Positions 15,503-24,319 of a stretch of DNA of 32,117 nucleotides are shown piece after piece. Positions within the stretch are counted from its first letter, which is position 1, and each line of letters opens with the position of its first letter. The stretch covers positions 1 through 32,117 of IMG/VR virus record IMGVR_UViG_3300025898_000027. One strand, written 5' to 3'. The position numbers and the translations under genes are program-made. Source of the DNA: a virus. Below the pieces are notes generated by a model, which saw only the letters and a list, made by a program, of their open reading frames with translations, was not told where the DNA came from and did not search any database.

Positions 15503-15935
15503 TACTTGGGAGTACATCGAGCAGGGCGACGCTGAGGCAGCGATCGTCGACATTCTTCGTCAGTCGGACCAACTGACGGATTTCGACCCACTAACCGTCT
15601 CCACGAACCTAGTCGGCTACGGCTTTGGTAAACGGTGGGTCTATGTGATTGCCGAGGGCGCCATCCAGAAATGGCCCCCGGTTGTCTACCGACCTCGAAT
15701 AGATGTCGAGGTTTTCGCAGAACGCAGATCGGTGGCTCATGACATCGCTCTTGTCTGTCTAGCGAGTGTGCAGAACAGAATGGGGAACTACTGGGGGAAT
15801 GGACTTTTCCTAAGTGATGCCTCAGTCGAACAGGGACTCATCAGGGTCCCGGATAAGTACGAGGAAGAGACAAGGTACACCTTCGCTCTCCGACTCACCA
15901 CTAGGCCCTTTGGGACCTTGTCTCCACCTAGCTAG
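15495..15935 (+). CDS. Tail terminator protein
   Basis: The 146-residue alpha/beta protein begins with a helix EQGDAEAAIVDILRQSDQL and has beta strands with RPRIDVEVFAERRSVAHDIALVCLASVQNRM. This fits the fold of tail terminators (lambda gpU/gp17-like), which cap the tail tube and join it to the head. RIDVEVFAE followed by a helix starting with Ala/His is the usual core. It ends just before the major tail protein, as expected. Function is from order and fold pattern. Confidence 0.6.
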   Translation: MADTWEYIEQGDAEAAIVDILRQSDQLTDFDPLTVSTNLVGYGFGKRWVYVIAEGAIQKWPPVVYRPRIDVEVFAERRSVAHDIALVCLASVQNRMGNYWGNGLFLSDASVEQGLIRVPDKYEEETRYTFALRLTTRPFGTLSPPS

Positions 15936-15964
15936 ATCAAACTTCAAAGAAAGGATGTGAAACT

Positions 15965-16525
15965 ATGACTATCGATTCCAGTCAGGTACGGCTTGCTCCG
16001 TTCGGCAACGTTTACGTTGCTGAGCTAGGTACTGCCCTACCGACCTCTGCGACCTCGACCCTGAACGCTGCGTTCACGGCTCTCGGATATATCGATGAGC
16101 AGGGTGTAACCATCACCCCGAAGGTTAACCTAACCGACATCACCATGTGGCAGTCGGCCGTTCCGGTAAAGACCACGCTCAACAACATTGAGCTACAGGT
16201 CAAGCTGAACATGGGCCAGGTTAACTTCACGAACTGGGACCTGTACTTCTTCAACGAGTCTTTCCAGAACGTGTTTGGCCAGGGCAAGCTAACCATTAGC
16301 TCGACCCCTCCGTCACAGGAAAAGGCGTTCATCGTTGAATGGCGTGACGACGAAGGTGACTACAGCCGTCTAGTCCTACCTCGTGTAGTTCTAGCCGACC
16401 GTGACGCTCTCAAGCTCATCCGTAAGGATGCTCAGATCGCGGGTCTAACCTTCCGTGCGCTCGATCACTCGGGCGACCTAGCATACGTCTACAGCGAGAA
16501 CCCGGACCTAGTTCCGAGTACGTAA
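15965..16525 (+). CDS. Major tail tube protein
   Basis: This 186-residue beta-rich protein (SSQVRLAPFGNVYVAELGTALP, then LGYIDEQGVTITPKVNLTDITMWQS) matches the tail-tube pattern in which an early glycine-rich segment leads into GYI(D/S)EDGV. Many copies stack into the tail tube. The gene has a good ribosome binding site (AAAGGATGTGA) and a strong hairpin directly after its stop, which fits a highly expressed product needing its own transcript end. CTA leucine codons are again frequent. Confidence 0.8.
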   Translation: MTIDSSQVRLAPFGNVYVAELGTALPTSATSTLNAAFTALGYIDEQGVTITPKVNLTDITMWQSAVPVKTTLNNIELQVKLNMGQVNFTNWDLYFFNESFQNVFGQGKLTISSTPPSQEKAFIVEWRDDEGDYSRLVLPRVVLADRDALKLIRKDAQIAGLTFRALDHSGDLAYVYSENPDLVPST

Positions 16526-16528
16526 GAA

Positions 16529-16552
16529 TAAGGGGGGCTTCGGCCCCCCTTA
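16529..16552 (+). terminator. Strong hairpin, terminator-like, after the major tail gene
   Basis: Bases 16529-16538 (TAAGGGGGGC) and 16543-16552 pair over ten base pairs around a TTCG tetraloop closed by C-G, an exceptionally stable loop. Only a weak T-run follows (CTTTCCCTCT), so termination is probably partial. It may instead stabilise the 3' end of the abundant tail-tube mRNA. It lies 40 bases before the tail chaperone start. Confidence 0.75.
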
Positions 16553-16592
16553 GCTTTCCCTCTATCACACAACCAAAGGAACTGGAAATATC

Positions 16593-16874
16593 ATGGCAAC
16601 CCCCAAGAAGGTCACAGCCCTAGAGGCTGAGGTTAAGAACCTAGACATCACCTTTGAGTTCGAAGGCGAAACCTACACCGTTCCGACTCCGCGTAGATGG
16701 CCGCTAAGCGTCCTCCGGGCTCAGGAGAACGGCAAGGCTCTAGGAGCCGTAGAGCGACTACTAGGCAAGGCCCAGTATGACAAGTTCGACCCGAAGGGTG
16801 ATCGGACCATGGAAGATCTCGACTTCCTCATGGAGGCCTTGATGGCCGCTGCGGAGCTAGACCCAAAAGAGTAA
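16593..16874 (+). CDS. Tail assembly chaperone, short form (G-like)
   Basis: The 93-residue protein (EFEGETYTVPTPRRWPLSVLRAQENG, then VERLLGKAQYDKF and LMEALMAAAELDPKE) has the familiar pattern of the first tail assembly chaperone of actinophages, related in role to lambda gpG. It should bind the tape measure during tail assembly and is not expected in virions. The last codons contain the slippery heptamer that yields the longer fused form. The gene lies directly upstream of the tape measure pair, as usual. Confidence 0.82.
   Translation: MATPKKVTALEAEVKNLDITFEFEGETYTVPTPRRWPLSVLRAQENGKALGAVERLLGKAQYDKFDPKGDRTMEDLDFLMEALMAAAELDPKE
16862..16868 (+). promoter_or_regulatory. -1 programmed ribosomal frameshift site
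   Basis: The heptamer CCCAAAA lies in frame as C CCA AAA, an X-XXY-YYZ site, two codons before the short chaperone's stop. Slipping back one base lets ribosomes read AGA GTA ATG and enter the next frame directly. This is the normal way to make the G-GT type chaperone in siphophages. No obvious stable pseudoknot was found by eye just downstream. Confidence 0.85.
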
Positions 16875-17401
16875 TGGCCCTAATCCTGGTACTCGACGAC
16901 ATCGAGTACCGGGATAGATTCGAGGCTGACCTCAGGTCGGAGTACAACTTCGACCTGGGGGACTTCTATAAAGAAGACTCCGAGGTAAGTGTCCGGTGGT
17001 TGGTTAACAAGCTGTCATACCTTCCGCAGACTAGCCGACTAGTCAGCTACATCTCTGAGGATGCATTCTCTCAGGAGGACCACCTCTTGACTAGCATCCT
17101 TGACGTCCTCGATCACATCCACTTCCAAACGGCTATCTCTGCCGCCGCCACCTTAGGCAGTGACCAGTGGAAGTCAATCCAGGAGGACGCGCCCACGGGC
17201 CGGCTCCGACCAGGAAAGAGAACGAAGATCGAAGACGAAGAGGTTGTCGAAGCGGCGCCGGTTAAGTTCTCCAGTGGTAAGGAGCTGTCAGCTCTCAACA
17301 TCGGGGCAACTAAGATCATAATTGCCCACACTCCAGAATGTGTTCTATCTGAGGTTAACAAAGCCGGTGAAGTTCCCCGTTGTGGGTGCCCACCAGAGTA
17401 A
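16868..17401 (+). CDS. Tail assembly chaperone, frameshift extension (GT-like)
   Basis: This frame continues the short chaperone after a -1 slip and adds 177 residues, giving a fused protein of about 269. Its first part (VLDDIEYRDRFEADLRSEYNFDLGDFY) and the segment SVRWLVNKLSYLPQTSRLVSYISED resemble the second tail chaperone frame. The C-terminus ends in a Cys-containing stretch (HTPECVLSEVNKAGEVPRCGCPPE) that may bind a metal. An ATG at 16874 could in principle start it alone but has no good ribosome binding site. The extension is expected to bind major tail subunits while the shared part binds the tape measure. Confidence 0.8.
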   Translation, partial: RVMALILVLDDIEYRDRFEADLRSEYNFDLGDFYKEDSEVSVRWLVNKLSYLPQTSRLVSYISEDAFSQEDHLLTSILDVLDHIHFQTAISAAATLGSDQWKSIQEDAPTGRLRPGKRTKIEDEEVVEAAPVKFSSGKELSALNIGATKIIIAHTPECVLSEVNKAGEVPRCGCPPE

Positions 17402-17417
17402 GAGAGGGGGTGCCTGA

Positions 17418-20400
17418 ATGAGTGAAGAAGTCGGTTCCGGTCATGTGTCTATCGAGCCTCAACTTGATGAGGCTGCGACCCAACGATTCAACGAGCGCTT
17501 TCAGGCCGCCCTCCGCAACCCTAACGTACGAGTTGACATTGATGAGTCGGGTTTAGACCGGTTCATCGCTAAGGTTCAGGGGCTTCGCCTGACCATCAAT
17601 GTTAAGTCCGACGTAGACGAAAGTAACCTCAACCGCTACATCTCTAAGATCGAGGGTCTTCGTCAGACGATCCACGTGAACACCGACGTAGATGATGCTC
17701 CAATCCGTCGGTTCGAAGAGCAGGTTATCAAGATCCCTCGGAAGATCCACATTAACTCTGAGGTTGACCGGGGTCCAGTCGAGCGGTTTATGGCTGAGGT
17801 TCGGGCTATGCGCCCAACCATCCGCGCGAACATGACAATCGACCGTGACCGGGTTATGCGGGCGATCGATGACATCGTAGGCAAAGCGGGCCAGGGCTTT
17901 GAGAACATGGCTAAGGACGCCGGAAACTCACTAAACAGCGCCCTGAGTAACGCCGCTCAGCAGTCCATCATGGGGATTCCTGCCCCCTTGATCGCGGCTC
18001 TCGTGGGAGCCGTAGCGCTAGCTCTCCCAGTAATGGGAGCGATGATCTCAGGTATGCTGTTCGCAGCAATCGGCGGCGGAGTTATCGCGGCCGGTATTAT
18101 GCTTGCGCTCAAGGACAAGAAGATCAAAAAGGCCTTCCAGGAAATGGGCCAGGACTTCATGGAGTCCATTAAGCCAGGCCTTGACAGCTTCAAAGAGAAG
18201 CTACTTCCTGCGATCGAGACTGTATCAGCGGCTATTAAGCGCTGGGGTCCCGACGTTTCTAGCATGCTCGCGTCCGCCGGCAACCTACTTAAGCCCTTAG
18301 CTGACGGTATCGTCGCCTTCGGTGACGGATTCATTAAGCCGCTAACTGCGCTAATGAAGTCCGACTTCATGGCTAAGATCATGGGTGCGGTGTCCGAAGG
18401 CTTCGGCAAGATCGGGCAAGCTCTCGGTGGCGTAATTATGGACTTCCTGAAGAACCCGGAAGCTCAGAAGGGCGCAGTCCAAGGATTGAAGGATGTCTTC
18501 AGTCTACTCTCTGGTGCTATCAAGATTACCGGTGAAGCACTCGCGGGCCTCTCTGCTACCTGGTTCAAATGGACCCAGGACCCCGACGGGCCTGGTCCGC
18601 AGAAGAGCAAGGTCGCCGAGTTCGGAGACGCACTCAAGTCTGTAAGTAAGTCTATCTCTGACCTGAATAACTCGCTCAAGCCTATCGGTGGGTTGATGGG
18701 CGTCCTTGGGTTCGCATTCACCAACGTCGGTATGATGATGAAGGGTGCGGCAGCGGCCCTCCAGTTGTTCGCGTGGGGAATCCGCAACATGTCCGCGATG
18801 GTCCTTGTCTTCGACGTGGACTGGCGGCGAGTATGGACCAACGTCAAAAACTGGTTCGACGACGCTATGCGGTGGATTAAGCACTTCTGGGACATGACTT
18901 GGGGATACATCAAGGAGCAGTTCCACGCATCAATCCAGAGGATTAAGCATGACTGGGATCAGTTCTGGGCTAGCCTTAAACAGGTTTTTAAGGCTCTGTG
19001 GGAAATGGGGATCGTTCAGCAGATCCTCCACCACTGGAATGAGATCCGGTCAGCTTTCAACACGGGCCTAAACTTCGTCAAACACCTATGGAATTCGGTG
19101 TGGGGTGGAATGAAGGCGATTGCGCTCGACCTCCTCAACACTGTGCACTCCCAGGTCGTTTCGAAGATTGCCCTCATCCGCGGTGTTGTCCAAGCAGGAC
19201 TGACGTTCATCCAGAACATCTGGCACGCGTCCTGGATGGCTATCTACCAACTGCTAGTAACCATCGGTGGACAGCTCATACAGTTCATCCAGAGTACGGT
19301 AAGAACTATGGGTGATGTCGTACAGAACGTCATGACTGACATCCAGAACATCTGGCATAACATCTGGCAGGACATCTCCGACTTCGGAACGAACATCTGG
19401 AATACGATCAAGTCATTCGTTCAGGACGGTATCAACACAGTTAAGAACGTCATCTCGGATGTTATGAATGCCATTCAGGCACTCTGGAATGGTGACTGGA
19501 CGGCTGTCGCGAACTTCCTCCTTGACGCTTGGAACAGTATGGTCCACCTTGTGGATGATGCAATCACAGCAGTCGATAACATCCTGGACGACGAACTTAA
19601 CCTCATCAAAAACCTGTGGTCCGATATCTGGAACGGCATCAAGGACATCCTTCATGATATTTGGGAGGCGATGAAAAACCTCACTACTGAGGCTCTCGAC
19701 TTCCTAAAGAACCTGGTTCATGATGCGATGAGCGAGATTCGCTCAGCGTGGGAAGAGTCATGGAATGGCATCGAAGGAATCCTCGGTGGTATCTGGGATA
19801 AGATCAAGGGTAAGGTCGCTGACGGACTTAACGCCGTAATCGACATCATCAATGGTGGTATCGATGCGATCAACGGGGTACTGAGTAAGATCGGTGTATC
19901 CGTACAGATCGATAAGATCGGCCACGTCGGTGGAGGTGGCGGGGGCGAAGGTCACGCGGAAGGCGGTTACATCACCGGTCCGGGTACCGGAACCTCAGAC
20001 TCTATCTCGGCTCGACTGTCCAACGGTGAGTACGTTATCAAGGCGGACTCGGTTGCAAAGATCGGTGTCGACAAGCTTAACCACATGAATGAGCAGGGGA
20101 GCATAGCTTTCGCTGGCCCTGGTGGTGACGCTGGAGGCGTACGAGTTAAGCCGGGTAACACCTCCGGTGGAAGTATGCCCAACCTTGGGTTCGCCGATGG
20201 CGGAGACGTCTCGGCGGTCATCGAGAAGACGAAGAACTGGCTCCATGAGCAGGCGGGTAAGCCCTACGTAATGGGGGCTGCTGGACCGGACTCATGGGAC
20301 TGTTCAGGCCTTGTCGGTGGTGCACTCAAGATGGTCAACGGTCAGAACCCGAACGGTCGTATCTTCTCGACTGTCGATGAGGGTAACTTCTTTGAACCGG

Positions 20401-21470
20401 GGTTCGGTGGCGAGAACGACCTCAACGTTGGTTTCGTCGGTGGAGGTGGTGGCGATGGCCACACCGTAGGTTCCATCGGTGGACTTAACTTCGAAGCTAC
20501 CCCTCCGCACGTCCTCATCGGCAACGTTCAGATGACCCCGGGTGACTCGTACTTTGCCCACAAGGGTCACGCGAAAGTCGGTGGCGGTGTTGCGTTCTCC
20601 GGTGGTGGCTCCGGCAGTGGTGGCGGAGGTGGAGGGCTAGGAGAGTTCCTGTCCCAAGGGACGGGTGCACTCATGAGTTCTCTGATCTCTCCGATCATCA
20701 GCTCCGTCAAGTCTCAGATGCCGAACACCGTTCAGGGTGGCCTAGGTATGGGGACAATGGATCTACTAGCTCAGGGTGTAAGTAAGCTCATCACCAAAGC
20801 GATCGCCGACAAGGGCGGTCCGGCTGACGGGTCAGCCTCCGGAGGCGGAGGGGGTGGCGGCGGAGGAGGGTCTAACTCGGGTTCCCCGGGTGACACCGAA
20901 GTCGAGAAGCAAGCCTACGAAGCTGCTAAATCAATGAATGCCTCAGCGAAGGTACTACTGGCTCTCTTCGAAGCCGGGTTCGTTGAGTCCGGGTTCCACA
21001 ACCTACAGACCGCAACCGACCACGACTCACTAGGGTTCTTGCAGCAACGGCCTTCGGCTGGTTGGCCCGACCCGCTCAACATCGGTACGGCTACCCATTC
21101 GTTCGTCAGTAGGGCTCAGGCTAAAGAGGGTGGCGGCGGTTCAGCCGGCCAGCTCGCTCAAGCCGTCCAGGTCTCTGCCTTCCCGGGTCGCTACGACCAG
21201 GAAGAGGGAAGAGCGAAAGCGGCGCTCAAGTCGCTGGGGGCTCCTGGCTTCTACCAGGGTGGCCTGATCGGTGGTCCTCCGGGGATTGACAACCTTCTCA
21301 TCCGGGCTTCGGCCGGGGAGCGGGTACTGACCCCCGAGCAGGACAAGAGATACCAGGGTGGGAACGTTACCCACGTCTATATCGACGGAGTTGCAGTCGC
21401 CCATCGGGCGGTCGTCGAAGAGAACAATCACAGCATAGCTCGTGATATCAGAAGAGGAGTTGGGGTGTAA
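17418..21470 (+). CDS. Tape measure protein with NlpC/P60-like and transglycosylase-like domains
   Basis: The 1350-residue protein sets tail length. Residues about 37-150 hold four to five repeats of roughly 27 residues (VxVDVDExxLxRFIxKVxGLR). Two hydrophobic segments lie near 188-232. From about 460 to 830 it is a long Trp-punctuated helical repeat (W[ND]xIWxDI). From about 935, YVMGAAGPDSWDCSGLVGG gives an NlpC/P60-like Cys (about residue 962), with HTVGSIGG as the His region. After Gly-rich linkers, residues 1160-1260 hold FVESGFHNLQTATDHDSLGF and LQQRPSAGW, a lysozyme/transglycosylase-type wall-cutting domain. Both would help open the cell wall at infection. It starts at ATG17418 and ends on the start of the next gene. 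Confidence 0.9.
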   Translation: MSEEVGSGHVSIEPQLDEAATQRFNERFQAALRNPNVRVDIDESGLDRFIAKVQGLRLTINVKSDVDESNLNRYISKIEGLRQTIHVNTDVDDAPIRRFEEQVIKIPRKIHINSEVDRGPVERFMAEVRAMRPTIRANMTIDRDRVMRAIDDIVGKAGQGFENMAKDAGNSLNSALSNAAQQSIMGIPAPLIAALVGAVALALPVMGAMISGMLFAAIGGGVIAAGIMLALKDKKIKKAFQEMGQDFMESIKPGLDSFKEKLLPAIETVSAAIKRWGPDVSSMLASAGNLLKPLADGIVAFGDGFIKPLTALMKSDFMAKIMGAVSEGFGKIGQALGGVIMDFLKNPEAQKGAVQGLKDVFSLLSGAIKITGEALAGLSATWFKWTQDPDGPGPQKSKVAEFGDALKSVSKSISDLNNSLKPIGGLMGVLGFAFTNVGMMMKGAAAALQLFAWGIRNMSAMVLVFDVDWRRVWTNVKNWFDDAMRWIKHFWDMTWGYIKEQFHASIQRIKHDWDQFWASLKQVFKALWEMGIVQQILHHWNEIRSAFNTGLNFVKHLWNSVWGGMKAIALDLLNTVHSQVVSKIALIRGVVQAGLTFIQNIWHASWMAIYQLLVTIGGQLIQFIQSTVRTMGDVVQNVMTDIQNIWHNIWQDISDFGTNIWNTIKSFVQDGINTVKNVISDVMNAIQALWNGDWTAVANFLLDAWNSMVHLVDDAITAVDNILDDELNLIKNLWSDIWNGIKDILHDIWEAMKNLTTEALDFLKNLVHDAMSEIRSAWEESWNGIEGILGGIWDKIKGKVADGLNAVIDIINGGIDAINGVLSKIGVSVQIDKIGHVGGGGGGEGHAEGGYITGPGTGTSDSISARLSNGEYVIKADSVAKIGVDKLNHMNEQGSIAFAGPGGDAGGVRVKPGNTSGGSMPNLGFADGGDVSAVIEKTKNWLHEQAGKPYVMGAAGPDSWDCSGLVGGALKMVNGQNPNGRIFSTVDEGNFFEPGFGGENDLNVGFVGGGGGDGHTVGSIGGLNFEATPPHVLIGNVQMTPGDSYFAHKGHAKVGGGVAFSGGGSGSGGGGGGLGEFLSQGTGALMSSLISPIISSVKSQMPNTVQGGLGMGTMDLLAQGVSKLITKAIADKGGPADGSASGGGGGGGGGGSNSGSPGDTEVEKQAYEAAKSMNASAKVLLALFEAGFVESGFHNLQTATDHDSLGFLQQRPSAGWPDPLNIGTATHSFVSRAQAKEGGGGSAGQLAQAVQVSAFPGRYDQEEGRAKAALKSLGAPGFYQGGLIGGPPGIDNLLIRASAGERVLTPEQDKRYQGGNVTHVYIDGVAVAHRAVVEENNHSIARDIRRGVGV

Positions 21471-23155
21471 TGTCGCTAAGCTACGGAGCGGCCGGGACTG
21501 TCAGTACCGGTACGGGTCTAGCGGTGTCGCTTACTCCGGGCACCCCGGCTTCCTCGGGTACTGGTTACCGTAACTTCTTGTGCGTCCTCTGGAAACCGTC
21601 ATCGACATCGGCTGAGCCGACGGTGACGGCAACCGGAGGCGTCTGGAAACATTCCGTTACTAAGGCGAACACAACGGGGGTAGTCAGTGGAGCTGATACA
21701 GGCAGCATGCGCCTATCTGTCTGGTACGTTGATGGAACTACGCCGACTGGGACCACCGTTGTCATTACGGGAACAGTTGGGGCAGCACAAGCTATCATCT
21801 TCAACGTCCTCAATAGTGACGCGGCCACTGTTACTGGTCATAATTTCGACACAGCAGAAGACAACGCCGTAGGAGCCAACTACTCTGCTACCACTACGGC
21901 GGAAGCTATAGCGGCCACCACTGCCGATCTGATTGTGGCTGTCACCGCGACCAACACTGACGCAGGAACGGTGTCAGCTAGAACCTTCACGAGCAGCGGG
22001 CTGACGTTTGCTTCCCTCACAAACCCGGTGGACAACGCATCAGCTACAGGCGACGACTCGTGGGTCGGGGTCAGCTACGCCGCTGTTACGGCGGGCTCCC
22101 AGGTTGCTACGTTGGCATACACCCACACGAACGCCTCCCCCTCCGAAGGTGTAACCATCTTCCTTGGTATCCGGGCTCTCCCGCTTCCGACCTTCACGGT
22201 GAGTCGTAAGAGTGACTTCTATCAGAACCCCGCCTATCAGCTAACGGTGACGGGCACCGATCACTACGCGTTCTTTGAGGTTAAGCGGGACGACCAGACC
22301 GGTCTCCCGGGTGACTCGGTTCGCTACCTCCAATACCAGGAGGGTATCCGAAGTAGCTATACAATCCCCGACTATGAGTTTAGGTTTGGGGCCACGGGCT
22401 GGTTGATGGCCAAGAACAACATTACCTATACCGCCAAGTTCTATTACGGTGGGGAGGTCGTTACCCAGGCGATCGCGGTAGCGGGTAACCCGCTGGAGGA
22501 TTATGCGGCAACCATTGACGCCACGTTCTCCGGAACCATTGCTGACGCGGTGTTCGCTAAGAGCTTCCTGAGCTGTCCGGATACAGCTAGCCTCAACATC
22601 CCTGTGGTGATCTCCGACTTCCAGGGGTACTCGACCAAGGGAAACGTCCTGACCTCTAGCCACGTTCTAGGCCGTCGCAACCCGGTGGTTGCCGTGGACG
22701 TAGCCGAAGGGTTCACCGGTAAGTTTACGCTGTTGGTGGCTAACCAGCTATTCAACTCTAGCTATGGTGCTCCCACTAACGTAGAACACTACACCTCTTT
22801 GCTATCCTTGGGCGAATCATTCCTAATGAGGAATGTCTCCCCGCTGATTGCGGGTATAGATGACTTCTACTTTATCGTAACAGATTTCCAGGTTAAGCGA
22901 GAGAACATCTTCGCTCCCCAGCAGACCATGGTGGATCTAGCTCGATCGAACCCGATCGGTCTACTAGATATCGCCTATCAGCCAGTCATCACAATCGAAG
23001 TCACGTTCCAACGAGTGGATGCTCCGCCATACATCTCTATCATCCCTGCCTTCACTTGGCAGACGTTGGCCGACCACTTCGACACTTGGCAGGAGGTCGC
23101 GGACCACTTCCCAGACTGGAACGCGGTCGCGAAGACGACAGACGGAATCTTCTAA
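21470..23155 (+). CDS. Distal tail/minor tail protein
   Basis: This 561-residue protein follows the tape measure with an overlapping start, the usual position of the distal tail protein. The N-terminal 240 residues are Thr/Ala/Gly-rich and beta-like (GTGLAVSLTPGTPASSGTGY), resembling virion Ig-like or lectin-like domains. The part from about residue 245 (FTVSRKSDFYQNPAYQLTVTG onwards) is more like a tail-hub component. The end carries three short repeats (TWQTLADHF, TWQEVADHF, DWNAVA), a Trp-rich ending also seen in other actinophage minor tail proteins. It has no clear enzymatic motif. Confidence 0.6.
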   Translation: MSLSYGAAGTVSTGTGLAVSLTPGTPASSGTGYRNFLCVLWKPSSTSAEPTVTATGGVWKHSVTKANTTGVVSGADTGSMRLSVWYVDGTTPTGTTVVITGTVGAAQAIIFNVLNSDAATVTGHNFDTAEDNAVGANYSATTTAEAIAATTADLIVAVTATNTDAGTVSARTFTSSGLTFASLTNPVDNASATGDDSWVGVSYAAVTAGSQVATLAYTHTNASPSEGVTIFLGIRALPLPTFTVSRKSDFYQNPAYQLTVTGTDHYAFFEVKRDDQTGLPGDSVRYLQYQEGIRSSYTIPDYEFRFGATGWLMAKNNITYTAKFYYGGEVVTQAIAVAGNPLEDYAATIDATFSGTIADAVFAKSFLSCPDTASLNIPVVISDFQGYSTKGNVLTSSHVLGRRNPVVAVDVAEGFTGKFTLLVANQLFNSSYGAPTNVEHYTSLLSLGESFLMRNVSPLIAGIDDFYFIVTDFQVKRENIFAPQQTMVDLARSNPIGLLDIAYQPVITIEVTFQRVDAPPYISIIPAFTWQTLADHFDTWQEVADHFPDWNAVAKTTDGIF

Positions 23156-23168
23156 GAGAGGGGGGTTT

Positions 23169-24317
23169 GTGTACGCCGTATCAGACAAGTTCCTCAACTA
23201 CATCGGAGCTTCAGGCCGTATCTATACGGTGGTTGATCTATACACAACCAGCTCAAGCACCCCTACTCACACCAACCTACCGGTGGTGAGCGGCTCAGTT
23301 CAGATTGATAGAACTAGCGACGTTAGAGGGAGCGGGTCCCTAGTGATAGCCGACCTGGCCGTAGAAATCGCTCCACTTCTACCAGTGGGGGCTGAAATAC
23401 GCATCCGTAGTGGCTTCCAATACCCCGACGGTACCCAAGAGTTGGTGCCGTTGGGGGTGTTCCCCATCGAGGATATCACCTTCAATGAGGGTAGTAATAA
23501 CACAATAACCATTGAGTTCTTTGACAGGGGTCAGGCTCTCGCTGACCTCAAGCCGATGGAAGGCCAGGACCTAGCCGGCATGACGTACGGGGCTGTGCTT
23601 CAGGCTGCCCTAGACGACACGTTCACCGGCCGGATCGGGGTTCCCAGCCTAGTCGTCGACCCGTCGTTTGACGTCACTCAGAAGATGCCCGGGGGGACTA
23701 AGCAATCGGGTAGCTGGCTGGACACCATTAAGAAGGTGTGCGACGCCCTGGGCGCTGAGCAGTATATGGACCGAGACGGGAATCTCCAGATTGTTCCAGT
23801 TCCCACCATTACCCCGACCACCCCGGAGAGCTCGGCCGTGTGGACTATCGCTGTCCGGACCAACATGGTTGAAGCTCAGCGAAAGATCCTACGAACGAAC
23901 TCCTTTAACGCTGTCGCTATCACGGGGGCTAAGCCACCCGAGGACGACCCAGCAACCCTGGGTGTCGACGAGAGCAAGGTGGATACCATCTTCAGTTTGC
24001 AGCAAGACACCGACCCGACCTCGATCACCTTCTACGGCGGTCCGTTCGGTAAGAAGATCCTGCACATGGAGAACGAACTGTTGCTCACTACGTTGCAGGC
24101 TGAGGCAGCCGCGCTCGCAAAGCTGAAGGCAGTCAGTGGTCTAGCGAAGACCATCCAGTTTAAGTCACTCGTTAACACCGCGTTGTACGCGTCAGACATC
24201 ATCCTCTTTAAGTACTTCGGTGGGGACACCGAGCTACACCTCATTGACCAGATCACCATTGACTTCGCCAGTGGTGAGATGCAAGGCAACACCCGTACAC
24301 AAGAGCTGGTGAGTTAA
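23169..24317 (+). CDS. Minor tail protein, tail-hub type (DUF5047-like)
   Basis: The 382-residue protein has DVRGSGSLVIADLAVEIAPLLPVGAEIRI and QELVPLGVFPIEDITFNE near residues 50-110, then DRGQALADLKPM, and WLDTIKKVCDALGAEQYMDRDGNLQIVPVP near 185. These segments are typical of DUF5047/gp37-like baseplate-hub proteins of actinophages. The GTG start at 23169 follows GAGAGGGGGG. The open frame extends back to 23019 but that stretch overlaps the previous gene and is Ser/Arg-rich, so I leave it out. It should close the tail tip and hold the fibres. Confidence 0.65.
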   Translation: MYAVSDKFLNYIGASGRIYTVVDLYTTSSSTPTHTNLPVVSGSVQIDRTSDVRGSGSLVIADLAVEIAPLLPVGAEIRIRSGFQYPDGTQELVPLGVFPIEDITFNEGSNNTITIEFFDRGQALADLKPMEGQDLAGMTYGAVLQAALDDTFTGRIGVPSLVVDPSFDVTQKMPGGTKQSGSWLDTIKKVCDALGAEQYMDRDGNLQIVPVPTITPTTPESSAVWTIAVRTNMVEAQRKILRTNSFNAVAITGAKPPEDDPATLGVDESKVDTIFSLQQDTDPTSITFYGGPFGKKILHMENELLLTTLQAEAAALAKLKAVSGLAKTIQFKSLVNTALYASDIILFKYFGGDTELHLIDQITIDFASGEMQGNTRTQELVS

Positions 24318-24319
24318 CC

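Noticed and set aside
16553-16592. Promoter between the terminator-like hairpin and the tail chaperone
   Set aside because: No convincing -35/-10 pair was found by eye in this 40-base stretch.
20580-20880. Repetitive GGTGGC-rich DNA as a possible repeat array or CRISPR
   Set aside because: It is the codon pattern of poly-glycine linkers within the tape measure, without constant spacer length.
23019-23168. N-terminal extension of the hub protein
   Set aside because: It overlaps the previous gene, is Ser/Arg-rich, and GTG23169 has a strong ribosome binding site.
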